The notes under the pieces: model-generated
What the model was told of the DNA's origin: nothing
The model's input: the letters and a program-made list of their open reading frames with translations, nothing else
The model's database searches: none
Shown: positions 37,286 through 44,997 of the stretch, piece by piece
Layout: every line of letters starts with the position of its first letter
How positions within the stretch are numbered: position 1 is the first letter of the stretch
Translations under genes and position numbers: made by a program
Assembly: GCF_007992175.1 (NCBI RefSeq)
Contig: NZ_BJZT01000013.1
Coordinates: forward strand, 1 to 64,000
From: Methylobacterium haplocladii
Lineage (GTDB): Bacteria > Pseudomonadota > Alphaproteobacteria > Rhizobiales > Beijerinckiaceae
Length of the DNA stretch: 64,000 bases
Direction of reading: 5' to 3'

Positions 37286-37417
37286 TCAGCTGCACTTGCC
37301 GCCCTTCGAGGGGGTCGGAGCCGGGGTCGGAGCCGGGGCGCTGCCGCCCTTGTCGCGGCCGCACGGGCCGCCGCCGCCGGCGAGGGTCTTCATCTTGTCG
37401 AGCTTGATCTCGGTCAT
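37286..37417 (-). CDS. Double-glycine precursor peptide (putative RiPP/lipopeptide precursor)
   Basis: A 43-residue peptide. The leader MTEIKLDKMKTLAGG ends in glycines 14-17. Taking cleavage after Gly15, hydrophobic residues sit at -4 (Leu12), -7 (Met9) and -12 (Ile4), the pattern read by C39 peptidases. The core begins GGPCGRDKGG, has a PAPT repeat, and ends SKGGKCS, with cysteines at 19 and 42 and lysines at 23, 38 and 41 as possible modification or disulfide sites. The ATG at 37415-37417 is preceded by GGAG at a good distance. It is flanked by tolC and an aminotransferase gene, with a PCAT gene in the same locus. The modifications are unknown. Confidence 0.75.
   Translation of the reverse strand: MTEIKLDKMKTLAGGGGPCGRDKGGSAPAPTPAPTPSKGGKCS
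37311..37339 (-). repeat. 12-base tandem repeat in the precursor core
   Basis: Two perfect copies of GGGGTCGGAGCC (plus strand, 37311-37322 and 37323-37334) and a partial third copy encode PAPT-PAPT in the peptide. This gives a flexible linker whose length could vary between strains by slippage. Confidence 0.8.
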
Positions 37418-37722
37418 GTCTGATCTCCGTCGTTCCCGGCTCTGTTGTCTGGCCGGCAACGCATCAATCTAACATGCCGCGTTCTATTACAACAAAATGA
37501 GATAATTAATACTAACACCGATGATTACCTAGGCAGTCGGATCGATTTTTCAATCGTATTTCGGCTCTTCGTCCAAAAAGGAAAATGCATCCTAGAAATT
37601 GTATTGTGGGACTATTGAGCCTTGTGGTTTCGCCGGATCGCACGAGGGCCGGGTCCACCGAACCTCGAGAGGGAAGGGACCGTCCCTTCGACCGACCGGT
37701 ATCCACTTGGTCGCAAAGTGCT
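37418..37722 (-). promoter_or_regulatory. AT-rich upstream region of the precursor peptide gene
   Basis: A 305-base region between tolC and the peptide gene. Bases 37480-37620 are clearly AT-rich compared with the rest of the window, as expected for a promoter of the leftward peptide gene (for example TTGAAA on the minus strand near 37550). A palindrome GAAGGGAC-C-GTCCCTTC lies at 37673-37689, 34 bases past the tolC stop. It could be an operator or a weak terminator. No other GG peptide is encoded here. Confidence 0.45.
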
Positions 37723-39126
37723 CTAACCGCGGAGTCGATTCATCACGGCGGCGAGCGCATAGGTCGCCCTGTCGCGGGCGAATTCGAGATTGATCTTGGC
37801 GATGCGGGCCTCCGCCAACTCGGCGACGGTGTTGAGGACGTCCACGACGGTCATCGAGCCGACCTGCAGCTCCATCTGGCGGCCCTGCACCGCGCGGGTG
37901 ATCTTGCGCACGCGCTGCTCGGCCTGGCCGACCTGGACGATGGTAGACCGGCGCTGGATGAAGGCGGCGGTCGCTTGGGCGACCAGAACGAGTTCGAGAT
38001 CCTGAGACTCGTAGCGCTTCTGGCGCGCGATCGCGTGCTCGCGGGCGAGGTTGCCGAATTCGCCGGGCTGGTAGATCGGAATCAGGGCCTGCAGCATCGT
38101 CGAGGTTTCGACAACCTTGTAGGGCGTGAGGGAGGCCGGTCCGCGATCGCCGTGCGTGACCGCCAGATTGAGCTGCGGCAGGAACTGGGCATAGGCCGCC
38201 TTCGCCAGGGAGCCCGCCGCCTCCGCGTCGAAGCGCGCGGCGATGAGCTTCGGGTTGGCGCCGAGCAGGACGGCGCGAAGCTCTTCGAGAGAATTCGGCA
38301 GCAGGCCGTTGGGGACGAGCGGCAGTGCGGTCGGGTTCGCGGTGGGGCCTGCGAGACGGGCCAGCTCGGTCTCGGAGGCGGCGAGATCGGCCTTCGCCTG
38401 TTCGAGGTTGGTCGTGGCGGCGAGCACGCGCGACTCGGCCAGCGCCGCTTCGGCGTTGGTGGCGTCGTGGACCTCGCGCCGCAGGGCGACGCTGCGGGCG
38501 ACCTTCGAGACGTCGGCGATCGCGGCCTCGCGCAGTCGTACGACGGACCGATCGCGCAGGACGGCGAGGTAGGCACTCGCGGTGTCGAGCAGGATCTGCT
38601 GGATCTTCACATCCTGAAGGCCGCGGCCGGCGGCCACCGCGTTCCGGGCCGCCTGGAGCTCATGGTAGCGCCTGAACCCGTCGAACAGCGGCATGGTCAG
38701 CTGGAATCCCGACGTATTGGGCTGCCAACGCTGCAAGGTGTCGCTCGCCCCCGGTATGGTCGGATCGGACGTGAAGTCGGGCGAATACTTGATCCGGCTG
38801 TCGAGGCGGCGGCTGATCGCGAAGCCCATGGTCGGCAGGAAGGCCTCGTAGCCGCCCATGAGCCGCGCTTCGGCGGCGGCCTGCCGCTCGTCGTCCGCCC
38901 GCCGGTCGAAGCTCGATCGCAGGGCCCAGTTCATGGCCTCGCCGATGGACTCGGCGCGCGCCCCAGGGCCGCAGAGCGTGCCGGCGCCGACCAAGATGCC
39001 GAGCACGACCCGTGCGATCCGCTCGACGGCGCCGGCGCTCCCGGCGCCAGTCTTTGCGCCCGACGATGCAGTACCCATCCAGATTGTCCGGCCGGTTCGA
39101 ACCGCGCGAAAATTCTCCCCAGCCAT
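37723..39126 (-). CDS. TolC-family outer-membrane channel protein
   Basis: A 467-residue outer-membrane efflux protein. A signal peptide (RIARVVLGILVGAGTLCGPG, cleavage near ARA) is followed by two halves with the TolC helix and strand pattern: MPLFDGFRRYHELQAARNAV in the first and QALIPIYQPGEFGNLAREHA in the second, then QVGSMTVVDVLNTVAEL near the end. It forms the outer-membrane tunnel for type I or PCAT export and should dock with the HlyD-family adaptor encoded at 33196. The start is uncertain: an ATG at 39078 would remove 16 residues and still leave a signal. It stands between the dehydratase and peptide genes on the same strand. Confidence 0.9.
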   Translation of the reverse strand: MAGENFRAVRTGRTIWMGTASSGAKTGAGSAGAVERIARVVLGILVGAGTLCGPGARAESIGEAMNWALRSSFDRRADDERQAAAEARLMGGYEAFLPTMGFAISRRLDSRIKYSPDFTSDPTIPGASDTLQRWQPNTSGFQLTMPLFDGFRRYHELQAARNAVAAGRGLQDVKIQQILLDTASAYLAVLRDRSVVRLREAAIADVSKVARSVALRREVHDATNAEAALAESRVLAATTNLEQAKADLAASETELARLAGPTANPTALPLVPNGLLPNSLEELRAVLLGANPKLIAARFDAEAAGSLAKAAYAQFLPQLNLAVTHGDRGPASLTPYKVVETSTMLQALIPIYQPGEFGNLAREHAIARQKRYESQDLELVLVAQATAAFIQRRSTIVQVGQAEQRVRKITRAVQGRQMELQVGSMTVVDVLNTVAELAEARIAKINLEFARDRATYALAAVMNRLRG

Positions 39127-39320
39127 GCGCCGACGTGGTTAAGTTCGCGTGAAGCCTCGACTTTTACACCACAAGTGGCGTGCCTGGTTCGGTTCAACGA
39201 TCGGCTGTCTTGAGGCCGGCTGCATGGCGGCGGACCGGCCTTCATGTGTCGGCGGCAGGGGCGTCTCGCGCCCGGCTTGCGCTCCCGGGTGTCGAGCGCA
39301 CACCGGTCGTCGGCCGATGG

Positions 39321-39923
39321 TCAGAGTTGCACGTGCGCGGTCTGCGGGTCTCCACGGGCGGCCGCTTCTGCGGCATCGGCGTCCCCCGAGAAGACCAGCA
39401 TCAGGGTGAGTTCGGCGCTGAGCGCCGGCCGCGCCGCCTCGGCCCCGGCCTCCGTCACCTCCACCGTGGCCGCGAGCCGCAAGGCAGCCTTGTTCTCCGG
39501 CAGCGCGCCGACGCCGTTGAGGATGAAGACCCCGCGGATCCGTGCGCCCGCGCGCACGGGCGCGAGGAACCGCACCTTGTCCGCGCCGAGATTCAGCACG
39601 GCCCGCACGCACGGATGAACGGGCAGAACCTCGCCTAAGGCTCCCCCGAGCATCGCGAGGGTAAGGTAGCCATGCGCCACCGTCCCGCCATACGGCGTCT
39701 CGGCCGCCGCGCGGACCGGGTCGACATGGACGAACTGGTGATCGCCGGTCGCCGCCGCGAACCGATCGATCCGTTCCTGGTCGACCATCGCCCAGTCGGA
39801 AGCGCCGATCTGCGAACCGACGCGCAGCCGCAGGGCCGCCAGGAATGCCGTCTGTCCTATGGACATCGGACCGGTCCCGTCGGGAGCACCTGCGGTCGCG
39901 ATCGATTCATGAGCCGCCGTCAT
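39321..39923 (-). CDS. MaoC/NodN-like (R)-specific dehydratase-hydratase
   Basis: A 200-residue hot-dog fold protein. The hydratase motif ATGDHQFVHVDP (Asp61, His66) and TVAHGYLTLAML are typical of single-domain MaoC dehydratases, including NodN-type proteins of rhizobia. They add or remove water across the double bond of enoyl or 3-hydroxyacyl thioesters. The first 20 residues vary and a start at Met20 (MSIGQTAF) is possible. It lies 123 bases after the ketosynthase gene on the same strand and would provide the dehydration step for chains on the locus ACP. No ketoreductase or enoyl reductase gene is in the locus, so those would come from the general fatty-acid synthase. Confidence 0.85.
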   Translation of the reverse strand: MTAAHESIATAGAPDGTGPMSIGQTAFLAALRLRVGSQIGASDWAMVDQERIDRFAAATGDHQFVHVDPVRAAAETPYGGTVAHGYLTLAMLGGALGEVLPVHPCVRAVLNLGADKVRFLAPVRAGARIRGVFILNGVGALPENKAALRLAATVEVTEAGAEAARPALSAELTLMLVFSGDADAAEAAARGDPQTAHVQL

Positions 39924-40046
39924 CGCTGATCCTCAGATCTGATTGTCCGTCGCGGACGGTGCCCTGAGAGACGGCCGAACCCTCTCGCGGCTTTTCCGGC
40001 GCGACCTCGCGTCTCCGTCGCCGGGCAGCGAGCCAGAGCCCGCGGC

Positions 40047-41243
40047 TCAGCTCACGTGCCGCAGGATCAGACTGGCATTGAGCCCGCCGAACGCGAAGGA
40101 GTTCGACATGGCGGCCCGGATCGGCATCGCTCGCGACCGGAGCGGGATCGCGTCGATGTCGAGCTCGGGATCCTGCTCGGTGAGGTTGGCCGTCGGTGGG
40201 GCGACCGAATGCGTCATCGCGAGGACCGTGGCCACCGCCTCGAGCGCACCCGCGGCGCCGAGCGCGTGGCCGGTCGTGCCCTTGGTCGACGAGACCGGCG
40301 GGATCGCCCCCGGCCCGTAAACCTCCCGCAGGGCCTTGACCTCCGTCATGTCGTTGGCGCGCGTCCCGGTCCCGTGTGCGTTGACGTAGTCGATGTCCCG
40401 CGAGGACAGGCCGGCATCCGCGAGAGCCGCCCGCATCGCCCTGGCCATGCCGTCCACGGTCGGCGCCACGATGTCCCCGGCGTCGGCGCCGCAGCCGAAG
40501 CCCGCCACCGCGATCTTCGGGTGGCGTCCGCGCGCCCGCGCATGATCCTCGCGCTCCAGCACGAGGATGCCCGCCCCCTCGCCGACGACGAGCCCGTCGC
40601 GGTCGCGCGAGAACGGGCGGCAGCCCGTGCGGCTCATGATCTTCATCCCGTTCCAGGCCATCAGGGTGCCCCGCGAAAGCGGTGCCTCCGTCCCCCCGGT
40701 GATCGCCACGTCGACGATGCCGCTGCGGACGAGCTGCGCCGCCACGCCGATGGCGTGGGTCGCCGAAGCGCAGGCGCTGGCGATGACGAAACAGGGTCCC
40801 TGCGCGCCGCAGGCGATCGAGACCCAGCTCGCCGAGGAGCTGCCCATCGCCCGCACCACCGAGAAGGGGTGAGGCCGCTTGTTCTCTACGAAGAGCCGCT
40901 CGTATTGCGTGTCGAGGCTCGTCAGGCCGCCGCCGCCGTTGCCGAGGATCACGGCGATCCGCTCGGGCGCCACCGAGCCCTGTGTCAGGCCGGCATCCGC
41001 GAGTGCCTGCATGGCCGCCGAGACCGCCAGCACGGCGTTGCGATCGCAGGCGGCCGGCACCGGGATCGGGAGGCCCGAGAAATCCGCCGCTTCGTCGATC
41101 TCCGCGGCGATCACGCCCGAGTCCGGCAGCGCACGGGCCGGCGTGAAGCTCGACCGGCCTGCGGCCAGGTTCGCCCAGAACGTGTCGAGATCGAGCCCGC
41201 TCGGGGATGTGACGCCGAGACCGGAGACGACGACGGTGCTCAT
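40047..41243 (-). CDS. NodE/FabF-like beta-ketoacyl-ACP synthase
   Basis: A 398-residue condensing enzyme. The thiolase-fold triad is complete: Cys158 (IASACASATHAIG), His290 (VNAHGTGTRAND) and His326 (KGTTGHALGAAG). The end SNSFAFGGLNASLILRHVS is the normal FabF ending. The start overlaps the stop of the acyl carrier protein gene by 4 bases (ATGA), an arrangement that recalls the nodFE gene pair of rhizobia. It should elongate acyl chains on the adjacent ACP. Subfamily placement by eye is moderate; it could also be compared with FabF paralogues of other secondary-metabolite loci. Confidence 0.9.
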   Translation of the reverse strand: MSTVVVSGLGVTSPSGLDLDTFWANLAAGRSSFTPARALPDSGVIAAEIDEAADFSGLPIPVPAACDRNAVLAVSAAMQALADAGLTQGSVAPERIAVILGNGGGGLTSLDTQYERLFVENKRPHPFSVVRAMGSSSASWVSIACGAQGPCFVIASACASATHAIGVAAQLVRSGIVDVAITGGTEAPLSRGTLMAWNGMKIMSRTGCRPFSRDRDGLVVGEGAGILVLEREDHARARGRHPKIAVAGFGCGADAGDIVAPTVDGMARAMRAALADAGLSSRDIDYVNAHGTGTRANDMTEVKALREVYGPGAIPPVSSTKGTTGHALGAAGALEAVATVLAMTHSVAPPTANLTEQDPELDIDAIPLRSRAMPIRAAMSNSFAFGGLNASLILRHVS

Positions 41244-41551
41244 GCCTTCCGGGCCTTGGCGGCCAGAGCGGATCGGATCAGGTCGACCACGTCGCCGAAC
41301 GTCGTCTCGTCGGCGGACTTGGCGTTCGCGTTGAACGTGATCTCGACGCCGAACTGATCCTCGATCTCGAAAATCACCTCGACCAGATCGAGCGAGTCGA
41401 TCTGCGCCTCGGCCATGGTCGTCGCGGTGGTCCAGTCCGCGTCCTGGGTCTTGAGGTACTTGCGGACGATCTGGAAAAGTCCGGCTTCGATCGTGTCGCC
41501 GGTCGTCAACGGCGGCTGGGCTGGAGCGACATCTGCAACGGAAGGAATCAT
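41240..41551 (-). CDS. NodF-like acyl carrier protein
   Basis: A 103-residue ACP. The phosphopantetheine site is Ser53 in AQIDSLDLVEVIFEIED. The region after it (FGVEITFNANAKSADETTFG, then DVVDLIRSAL) is closer to NodF-type carriers than to housekeeping AcpP. The ATG at 41549-41551 has GGAG 8 bases upstream; an upstream frame from 41608 adds a basic stretch with no ACP character. It is the first gene of the locus and overlaps the ketosynthase gene by 4 bases. It carries the growing chain for the ketosynthase and dehydratase, and may hand it to the LpxL-like acyltransferase (inference). Confidence 0.88.
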   Translation of the reverse strand: MIPSVADVAPAQPPLTTGDTIEAGLFQIVRKYLKTQDADWTTATTMAEAQIDSLDLVEVIFEIEDQFGVEITFNANAKSADETTFGDVVDLIRSALAAKARKA

Positions 41552-42198
41552 GGCGCGTCTCCGATTGAACCGACGCATTGATTGCCATCGTTCGAATTCT
41601 TTGATCAAGTTTTATAACGTGCGTTAACTCTGTAAAAGATCTCATAGTAAATTTGTCGAAGGCGCGCTTTATTTCCGGTATTTTGCGCCGAAGCCTATTC
41701 GTTAAGATTGGCGAGGTCGCTTTTGCAACTGGATCCGCCCAAAATCATGTGCAGGTTGTGCAGTCCTGCTTGCGGCCGTGCGGCAAGATATAGCCTTCGG
41801 TGCAACCGTGCGGCCGACGTTCCGTCCGTTGACTGAACGAATACGCGCCGCGATCCGACGTCGCTGTATGATGCGGCTGACCTATGCCCTGCCCTTCAGC
41901 TATGAGGTGCGCGAAGCGACCCTGATCTGCGTCGTCAACCGTTCCGGCGGGATCGTCGACGCCTACGCGCCTCTGTAAATCCTCCTGACGGCGTTGCTCC
42001 TCTGTCGCGGCGTCTCAGCGGGCGGTTCGCAAGATGCCTCCGTGTCGAGATCGACCGGCTCGGTCGCTTCCGGTGTTCCCGACGGGCGCGCGGCTGTGTG
42101 CCGGCTTCCCGGCATCGTCGGAATCCTTGTGGAGGCCGGCGAATGGCGCCTACAACGAAGCCTCGCTCGGTTCCCCGCAGCGACAGCATCCGGACCGC
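41552..42198. other. Intergenic region upstream of the peptide/acyl locus
   Basis: A 647-base gap between the leftward ACP gene and the rightward phosphatase gene. Bases 41590-41700 are AT-rich and probably hold the promoter of the ACP-led operon. A doubtful small frame lies at 41778-41978. The remainder (41980-42198) looks non-coding in the frames I read. Confidence 0.5.
41778..41978 (+). CDS. Doubtful small open frame
   Basis: An open frame of 66 codons from GTG, with an internal start giving MMRLTYALPFSYEVREATLI and ending VDAYAPL. I do not recognise it and no ribosome binding site stands out. It is listed because the second half has a plausible protein-like composition. It may be chance. 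Confidence 0.22.
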   Translation: MRQDIAFGATVRPTFRPLTERIRAAIRRRCMMRLTYALPFSYEVREATLICVVNRSGGIVDAYAPL

Positions 42199-43041
42199 AT
42201 GGCCGACACCGTTCTCCCCGCCGAGACGCAGGCGCTTGTCGCCTCCCTGCTGCCGCGTGCCCGCGACGCCGTCCGCGAGGCGGCCGCACTCGCGACGCCG
42301 CATTTTCGCATGGGCGGCCAGACCAGCGCGAACGTCTGGTCGAAGGCCGGCGGCTCGCCGGTCACCGAAGCCGACGTCGCGGTCGATACCTTTCTCAAGG
42401 TCCGCCTGAGCGAGATCGAGCCGCGCGCTGCCTGGCTCTCCGAGGAAACCACCGACGATCCCGCCCGGCTCGACAGCGACCTCGTCTGGATCGTCGACCC
42501 GATCGACGGCACCCGCGCCTTCCTGTCGGGGCATCCCGACTGGTCGATCGCGGTGGCATTGCTCGCGCATGGCGAGCCGGTGATCGGATTCGTCTTCGGT
42601 CCGGTGCTCGGCGCACTCTACGAGGCCAGCGCCGGTGGCGGCGCAAGCCTGAACGGCACGCCGATCCGCGTCTCCGGCGTCACGGCGCTCGACGGCATCC
42701 GGGTCACCGGGCCGAAGCCGCTTCAGGATCGGCTGGAGCGCGGTGCGGCACGTCACGGTGCGCCCCCGGCCCTGACGCGGGTCGACCGCATCCCGTCCCT
42801 GGCCCTGCGCGTGGCGCGCGTCGCCGAAGGCGCGATCGATCTCGGACTGATCTCGAAGGATTCGCGGGACTGGGATCTCGCCGCGGCTGACCTGATCCTG
42901 CGCGAAGCCGGCGGGATGATCTGCGACCTGGACGGCGAGGCTGCCCGCTACAACCGGCCCGAGCCGCGGCATGGGGAACTGATCTCAGCTCCCAGGAGCC
43001 TGTGCGAGCCGGCCCTCGCGGCCCTCAGGGCCGCGGGTTAG
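42199..43041 (+). CDS. Inositol monophosphatase family phosphatase
   Basis: A 280-residue Mg2+-dependent phosphatase of the IMPase/CysQ family. Metal-binding motifs: the glutamate in WLSEETTDD, the WIVDPIDGTRAF motif (D-P-I-D-G-T), and DSRDWDLAAADLILREAGG near the C-terminus. Substrates may be inositol phosphates, histidinol phosphate or 3'-phosphoadenosine nucleotides. The protein has features of the CysQ/HisN side but cannot be assigned further. The start at 42199 is chosen because the residues before it, in the longer frame from 42034, do not look like the family. Confidence 0.88.
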   Translation: MADTVLPAETQALVASLLPRARDAVREAAALATPHFRMGGQTSANVWSKAGGSPVTEADVAVDTFLKVRLSEIEPRAAWLSEETTDDPARLDSDLVWIVDPIDGTRAFLSGHPDWSIAVALLAHGEPVIGFVFGPVLGALYEASAGGGASLNGTPIRVSGVTALDGIRVTGPKPLQDRLERGAARHGAPPALTRVDRIPSLALRVARVAEGAIDLGLISKDSRDWDLAAADLILREAGGMICDLDGEAARYNRPEPRHGELISAPRSLCEPALAALRAAG

Positions 43042-43143
43042 GCATCGCCCGAAAAGTGACCGTGGGCATTCGGGAAAGCCGATGCCTCGCGAAAACGCTG
43101 CGCATCGTGCCGGATCGATGACCCGGGACCATGCGCCAAGGCT

Positions 43144-43386
43144 TCACGCCCTGTGCGCGTTCGTCTCGCTGAGGCGGACGGCCGCGGGGGTGACGCCGAG
43201 GCGTTCGGCGAGGTGCCAGCGCAATTCGCGCGGCGAGTGGTATCGGTAGGAGCGGTCGATCAGGTGGGTGATGTCGGCCGGGGAGGCGTTGTCGAAAGCG
43301 CCGCGGCTCAGCCGCTCGACCCGGAACGTCGTCGCGTCGGTTACGGGCGAACGGCCGGAACGGCGGGGTGTGTACTCGAACTGCAT
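43144..43386 (-). CDS. Hypothetical protein
   Basis: An 80-residue protein that I do not recognise: MQFEYTPRRSGRSPVTDATT at the start, then PADITHLIDRSYRYHSPREL and a helical, leucine/alanine-rich end. It is soluble and has no cysteine. No clear ribosome binding site (GAGAAAG is the best). The length, composition and lack of overlap with other genes favour a real gene. Confidence 0.5.
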   Translation of the reverse strand: MQFEYTPRRSGRSPVTDATTFRVERLSRGAFDNASPADITHLIDRSYRYHSPRELRWHLAERLGVTPAAVRLSETNAHRA

Positions 43387-43606
43387 TGTGTCTGTCTTGG
43401 CTTTCTCAGGGTCGTGTTTCTCGAACTTTATCGAGATCGACCTCGTTTCTGGTTGTTTGTAATGACGTCGTGATGAACGGCAGCCTGCCGCACGGTCGTC
43501 TGGCTCGGCGGCAATGGCCGAGGCACCGTGGTGGCCGTCGATCCGATGGCCGTATGGGCCGTATCGGTATCCACTTCGGAGGTCGGACGCTTGCCGCGTC
43601 CGGGTC

Positions 43607-43633
43607 CGATGCCGGCTGAAAAAGCCGGCACCG
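43607..43633 (-). terminator. Terminator of the cold-shock gene
   Basis: TGCCGGCT (43610-43617) pairs with AGCCGGCA (43623-43630) over a 5-base loop, extended with one mismatch to CCG/CGG, 10 bases after the cold-shock gene stop on the minus strand. Confidence 0.6.
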
Positions 43634-43642
43634 GAAAAGGCG

Positions 43643-43852
43643 TCAGGCCGCCTGGAGGTTGCCGGCGGCGTCCTTGCCGCTGCGCTTGTCGGTGATCACC
43701 TCGTAGGAGACCTTCTGGCCTTCCGCGAGGCTGCGGAACCCTGCCCGCTCCACGGCCGAGATGTGCACGAAGACGTCGTTGCCACCATCGTCAGGCTGGA
43801 TGAAGCCGTAGCCCTTGGTCTCGTTGAACCACTTAACAGTACCGGTACTCAC
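43643..43852 (-). CDS. Cold-shock domain protein (CspA family)
   Basis: A 69-residue single-stranded nucleic-acid binding protein. It has the cold-shock domain start [20 protein letters not shown] with RNP1 (KGYGFI) and RNP2 (VFVHIS), then EGQKVSYEV. It acts as an RNA chaperone. The adjacent divergent gene is 304 bases away, room for the long regulated 5' leader common in this family. A hairpin terminator follows. Confidence 0.95.
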   Translation of the reverse strand: MSTGTVKWFNETKGYGFIQPDDGGNDVFVHISAVERAGFRSLAEGQKVSYEVITDKRSGKDAAGNLQAA

Positions 43853-44156
43853 GTAATCGTTCCTTGTCGTATGTCTGACGAACCACGGGCGAGCGCCTGC
43901 TCGGCGCGAGCGACGAGGTTCGTGTCCGTCGGTATGTCGGATGAGCGGGTGTCGAGGCGACTTGAGAGCTGCGCGCTCGAATCCGTTAAGACCCGCTGCA
44001 TGTCACATAGACGATCGAAGCGGCCACAACAAGGCGGCGCGGGCGCTTTCTGAGCCGCGAAACCCGTTGGCGGCGAGGGCAGCGCGCGCGTCCAGCCCTG
44101 TCGTTTTGGCGAGCGCCGGTCCATATACGGTTCGGCTCCAAGCAGTTAGGCATTCC
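43853..44156. other. Divergent intergenic region
   Basis: A 304-base gap between the leftward cold-shock gene and a rightward hypothetical gene. It should hold the cold-shock promoter and 5' leader. No RNA gene is recognisable. An open frame runs through part of it from 43941 but has a biased, non-protein-like composition before the ATG at 44157. Confidence 0.45.
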
Positions 44157-44546
44157 ATGGCGGGCATCTCGGTTTCCCTCGAAGGCGCGAACATCCAATT
44201 GTCTTTTCAGAAAGACGAGCAGTCGACCGCCGTCGTGATGGATGCCCGGGCCGCCCGTGCCCTCGTGCGCGCCGTGGGCCAGTTGCTGACCGCGATCGAC
44301 GACGGCGACGAGCCCGAAATGCTCGAGGAGCTGAACGAGGACGACATTGCGATGCTCGACGTGACCTCCTCGGCGATCGAGGTCGGTACCGACGAGCAGG
44401 GTCAGCCCGTGGTCGCGCTGCAAGCCGGCGCCCTGCCGCCGTTCCAACTCCGGCTCACCGACGAGGAGGCCCGGCACGTGGCGACCAGCCTCGCCGAGAT
44501 CCTGGCCGCGCCGCGCGACGTGCGCACCTCTCACGGCGGCCACTGA
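44157..44546 (+). CDS. Conserved-looking acidic hypothetical protein
   Basis: A 129-residue acidic soluble protein that I do not recognise. It begins MAGISVSLEGANIQLSFQKD, has an alanine-rich helix (DARAARALVRAVGQLLTAID), a highly acidic stretch (EPEMLEELNEDDIAMLD) and ends with LTDEEARHVATSLAEIL and a short polar tail. No membrane segment or cysteine. The start is the only ATG in a frame that is otherwise open upstream to 43941. Isolated gene; function unknown. Confidence 0.6.
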   Translation: MAGISVSLEGANIQLSFQKDEQSTAVVMDARAARALVRAVGQLLTAIDDGDEPEMLEELNEDDIAMLDVTSSAIEVGTDEQGQPVVALQAGALPPFQLRLTDEEARHVATSLAEILAAPRDVRTSHGGH

Positions 44547-44626
44547 TCTCCCAGGAAAACGCTTCGCACTGGGCTTCGGCGCGAAGCGGATCCAAATGAC
44601 GATGGCGAGGTCGCAGTACAGATCCG

Positions 44627-44848
44627 TCAGATTCGAATACCCGGGTCGGTCGGGCCACCGGGCAGGTAATCCGGCTCCGAGCCCGGTTCCTTCGGTTCGC
44701 CGACATCGGGATCGTTCATCGGGTACGGCGTGCGCGGACCGGTGGGTCCGACATCCGGCAACTCGTCCGGCTCGACAGGCGGCGGAAGATCTCCGGGGAT
44801 GTTGCCGCCGGGAAACGGTTCGGGGGTCGGCATGCCGGGATTGGCCAT
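44627..44848 (-). CDS. Small proline-rich protein
   Basis: A 73-residue protein rich in Pro, Gly, Asp and Glu: MANPGMPTPEPFPGGNIPGD, then PPPVEPDELPDVGPTGP and an acidic end with GPTDPGIRI. It has no hydrophobic segment and is probably disordered. A strong AGGAG site lies 8 bases before the ATG, which argues for a real gene. Short P/G/E-rich proteins of this kind are seen in related bacteria, but I know of no function. Confidence 0.65.
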   Translation of the reverse strand: MANPGMPTPEPFPGGNIPGDLPPPVEPDELPDVGPTGPRTPYPMNDPDVGEPKEPGSEPDYLPGGPTDPGIRI

Positions 44849-44997
44849 GGCACGTCTCCTGGATCGATTGTGGGGATGCATGGCAATCTCGCCGCGATGC
44901 TCCGGTTCCACATGGATCTCGTTGCCAATTGCCGCGGGAACATGGCTCGCGGCGCATGGTTGGCCCGGCAACATCCAGCATTGATGGAGTATTGCCG

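Noticed and set aside
39127..39320. Second small precursor peptide between the MaoC and tolC genes
   Set aside because: The short frames there have no glycine-glycine leader, hydrophobic spacing or ribosome binding site.
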